Of a stretch of 64,000 bases of DNA, positions 62,005 to 64,000 are shown piece after piece. A model generated the notes under the pieces. It searched no databases, was not told the DNA's origin, and saw only the letters and a list, made by a program, of their open reading frames with translations. Position 1 is the first letter of the stretch, and the number at the start of each line of letters is the position of its first letter. The DNA lies in NCBI GenBank assembly GCA_963815645.1, contig CAWFHL010000004.1:143097-207096 (forward strand), in the 5' to 3' direction. Source of the DNA: JBBRHQ01 sp963815645 (GTDB taxonomy: Bacteria > Actinomycetota > Thermoleophilia > Solirubrobacterales > 70-9). A program made the position numbers and the translations under genes.

Positions 62005-62709
62005 AGCCCATCCGCTCGAGGATCGGGATCTCGCGGATCTGCGGTGGCTGGAGGTGGTCCCAGAGGATCCCGCGGGGGCGCTCGTGGCTGCGCTCGACCT
62101 CGATCACCGCACGCGGGGTGGCGATCACGTCGACCGGGAGATCGTGGGCCGTGGTCTGCAGGTGCTCGCGGAGGATCTGGATCGGGTGCACTGTCGTGGC
62201 GACGGTGGTGTGATCGTCGATCTTGCCGGCGTCGATCAGGATCCCGTACTCGAGATCGGAGAAACCGCCGCCCTTGCCCACCCGGGCGCCGCTGAGGTTG
62301 ACGGCGACCGCGCCGCAGAGAACAAGATCGACCTCGGGGAGCTCGTCGAGGGCGATCACCCGGCCGTGCTTAAGCGCCCCCTTGATCGTCGCCGCCTCCT
62401 TGATCGCGGCCTTCGAGAGGCGCTTCGGCTCCAGCACGCGGAAGGGGTGGGGGTCGCGCAGGCGCGGCACTGCCATGATCAGGGTCTTACCGTCCTCCAG
62501 GGCCGCACGCCGGACGTGCGTCTGCGGGGAGTCGGGGTTCGCCTTGACCACCCGCGCGCGCTTCCACAGCCTGTGGGCGGCGAGCTTCTGGGCCGCGAGC
62601 TTGGCGCCTGCGAAGTTGGGATCCGCCCCTCCGCTCCGGGGAAGCGGGAGACGCCCTCGCGCTCCATCGCCTTCCATACCTCCTTGCGGACCTGCTCCTT
62701 CGAGCGCAT
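61997..62709 (-). CDS. 5-formyltetrahydrofolate cyclo-ligase family protein, one frameshift
   Basis: MRSKEQVRKEVWKAMEREGVSRFPG begins in one frame and, after a shift near 62650, continues with VKANPDSPQTHVRRAALEDGKTLIMAVPRL, ALDELPEVDLVLCGAVAVNLSGARVGKGGGFSDLEYGIL and the DHTTVATTVHPIQIL end. This is the MTHFS/5-FTHF cyclo-ligase-like fold with the GKGGGFSDLE ATP loop, in a subgroup larger (about 236 residues) than the classic enzyme. It may salvage formyl-folate or act on a related substrate. Confidence 0.75.
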
Positions 62710-62728
62710 GAGCGAAACATATCCTCAG

Positions 62729-62788
62729 GCCGGCGCGGTGTTAGCGCCGGCACAGGCAGGTCAGGCGGCGAAGCCGCCGCAATTTTTT
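62729..62788. repeat. Dual-hairpin intergenic repeat, copy 7
   Basis: GCCGGCGC-GGTGTTA-GCGCCGGC, linker ACAGGCAGGTCA, GGCGGC-GAA-GCCGCC, GC, then AATTTTTT. Here the second hairpin is followed by a T-run, giving a terminator-like form, yet it lies between divergent genes. Confidence 0.9.
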
Positions 62789-62826
62789 GCCGCGCCCGCA
62801 CCGATCGCCCCTGCCAGAATGGGCAC

Positions 62827-63716
62827 GTGGCGGAGCGCACACCACTGGCCGAGCTTCCGCGGCATCGCGACGAGGAGCCACCGCTGCCGGCGCTGGAGGA
62901 CCGATCGCTGCTGCCGGCGATCGAGCCCGAGCGCAGGATCGACGACTGGGGGCGCTCCGAGCGCGTCGAGGGCGTGTTCGACCGCACCGTCGTCGAGTTC
63001 TTCTACCGCCACTGGTTCCGGGTCGAGGTCGAGGGGATCGAGAACGTGCCCGCCAAGGGCGGTGCCCTCATCGTCTCCAACCACTCCGGCGCGCTGCCCC
63101 CCGACGCGGCGATGATCGGGAGGGCGATCCGCGAGGAGCACCCCTCGCCCCGACCGCTCTACATCACGGTCGAGCACTTCTTCAAGGGCTATCCCGTCTT
63201 CTCCATGCTCGCGCCGAAGATCGGCTGCGTCGCCGCCCATCCGGCCAACGTCCATCGCCTGCTCCACGACGAGCAAGGCCTGGTCCTGGTCTTCCCCGAG
63301 GGGCGCAAGGGGACCGAGAAGCTCTACAGCGAGCGCTACCGGCTGCGGCGGTTCGGGCGCGGTGGGTTCGTCGCCGCGGCGATGCGGGCGCAGGCCCAGT
63401 TAGTCCCGGTTTGCGTGATCGGGGCAGAGGAGGCGGCGCCGATCTTCGCCCAGGTCGGCCTGATGAAGAAGCTCACCGGGCTTCTCTACTTCCCGCTCAC
63501 CCCGACCTTCCCCTGGCTCGGACCGCTGGGGATGCTCGGCTACCTGCCCGCCAAGTTCCGGATCCGGTTCCTGGAGCGATCGACACTGCGGGGCTCGGCG
63601 GCGACCCCGACTCCGACAGATCGCTGGTCCAGACCGTCGCCCAGGAGGTTCGGGCCCGGATCCAGGAGAACCTGCACGAGATGCTCGGCACGCGGAAGTC
63701 GGTCTGGCTCGGATGA
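62827..63716 (+). CDS. PlsC-like acyltransferase, one frameshift
   Basis: Lysophospholipid acyltransferase (LPLAT) family: ALIVSNHSGALPPDAAMI is the HX4D-type block (NHSGALPPD), then VFPEGRKGTEKLYSERYRL (motif III) and PVCVIGAEEAAP. A one-base shift near 63590 leads to VQTVAQEVRARIQENLHEML and the TGA at 63714-63716. About 296 residues. GTG at 62827. Overlaps the following gene as ATGA. Probably a membrane-bound phospholipid enzyme. Confidence 0.8.
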
Positions 63717-64000
63717 CCGTCCATACCGCCCCTGCCCGCCGGGTGCTGATCACCGGCCTGGCGACCTACTGGGGAGGGCGGCTGGCCGAGGCGCTCGAGT
63801 CCTTCCCGGAGGTCGAGGCGATCATCGGGGTCGACTCCAGCGAGCCGACGCGGGAGCTTCACCGCACCGAGTACGTCAAGGTCGGAAATCAGCACTCGCT
63901 GATCGAGCGGATCGTCAAGGCCGCGATGGTCGACACCGTGATCGACACCCGTCTGGTCGTCCACTCGGCTGGCACCACTCGGGCCCGGGCCCATGAGAAC
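63713..64000 (+). CDS. NAD(P)-dependent epimerase/dehydratase-like SDR, partial
   Basis: The first 96 residues only. RRVLITGLATYWGGRLAEALE is a Rossmann-type extended-SDR cofactor loop (TGLATYWGG in place of TGATGFIG), then IIGVDSSEPTREL and VIDTRLVVHSAGTTRARAHEN (aspartate and NAD loop). ATG in an ATGA overlap with the acyltransferase; the gene leaves the right edge. The pair SDR plus acyltransferase recurs in actinobacteria. Confidence 0.75.
   Translation, partial: MTVHTAPARRVLITGLATYWGGRLAEALESFPEVEAIIGVDSSEPTRELHRTEYVKVGNQHSLIERIVKAAMVDTVIDTRLVVHSAGTTRARAHEN

Overview
The window looks like a chromosomal segment of a very GC-rich actinobacterium. Pointers are the strong G/C third-position bias, a SepIVA-like coiled-coil gene beside coaD, four-cysteine L28 and L32 ribosomal proteins, and the DUF6285/phosphotransferase pair. 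I would guess a Thermoleophilia/Solirubrobacterales-like lineage, but that placement is inference. Content is almost entirely housekeeping. No rRNA, tRNA, CRISPR, phage or intact insertion sequence was found.

Layout. 1-4.9 kb: a secreted FG-GAP repeat protein (off the left edge), an MFS exporter, trpS and a secreted RTX-like protein. 5-16 kb: scpA-scpB-rluB, then an aromatic amino-acid set (aroH, hisC, aroG, tyrA, aroA), cupin, cmk, der, metK. 16-22.6 kb: PH-domain protein, priA, def-fmt-rsmB-zinc ribbon-rpe. 22.6-27 kb (minus strand): glycosyltransferase, flippase, K+/H+ antiporter. 27-30.6 kb: riboflavin operon ribD-ribE-ribBA-ribH. 30.5-37 kb: hotdog protein, rpmB, fakA-like, recG, rsmD, coaD, SepIVA-like gene. 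37-42 kb: accessory stretch with an unknown cysteine-rich protein, a phosphotransferase/DUF6285 pair, SDR, enoyl-CoA hydratase, a decayed AbiEi/DUF559 remnant and a methyltransferase. 42-48 kb: yceD-rpmF-plsX-acpP-rnc-smc-ftsY. 48-54.5 kb: PAS/HD-GYP protein, ffh-rpsP-khpA-trmD-rplS-lepB-rnhB, yraN. 54.6-64 kb: comM, dprA, thiD, two unknown small proteins, ilvD, VOC, alpha/beta hydrolase, MTHFS-like, PlsC-like and a partial SDR.

Two things colour the whole reading. First, about 25 genes, many of them normally essential, carry one or more single-base frameshifts (worst in recG, smc, rnc, plsX, dprA). I read these as uncorrected sequencing indels and annotate full gene spans. Second, genes are tightly packed; many are coupled by NTGA stop/start overlaps, and many starts lie 6-8 bases after a TAnnnT box, as expected for leaderless mRNAs.

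Most notable observations: a seven-copy intergenic repeat family made of two GC-rich hairpins; an SMC that appears to lack a hinge; five genes whose only plausible start is a near-cognate codon (ATT, ATC, CTG, CTG, GTC); a TetR-type palindrome in front of the riboflavin operon; a shared GCTACCAT box before three ribosomal protein genes, one followed at once by an intrinsic terminator; and loss of rimM from the rpsP-trmD cluster.
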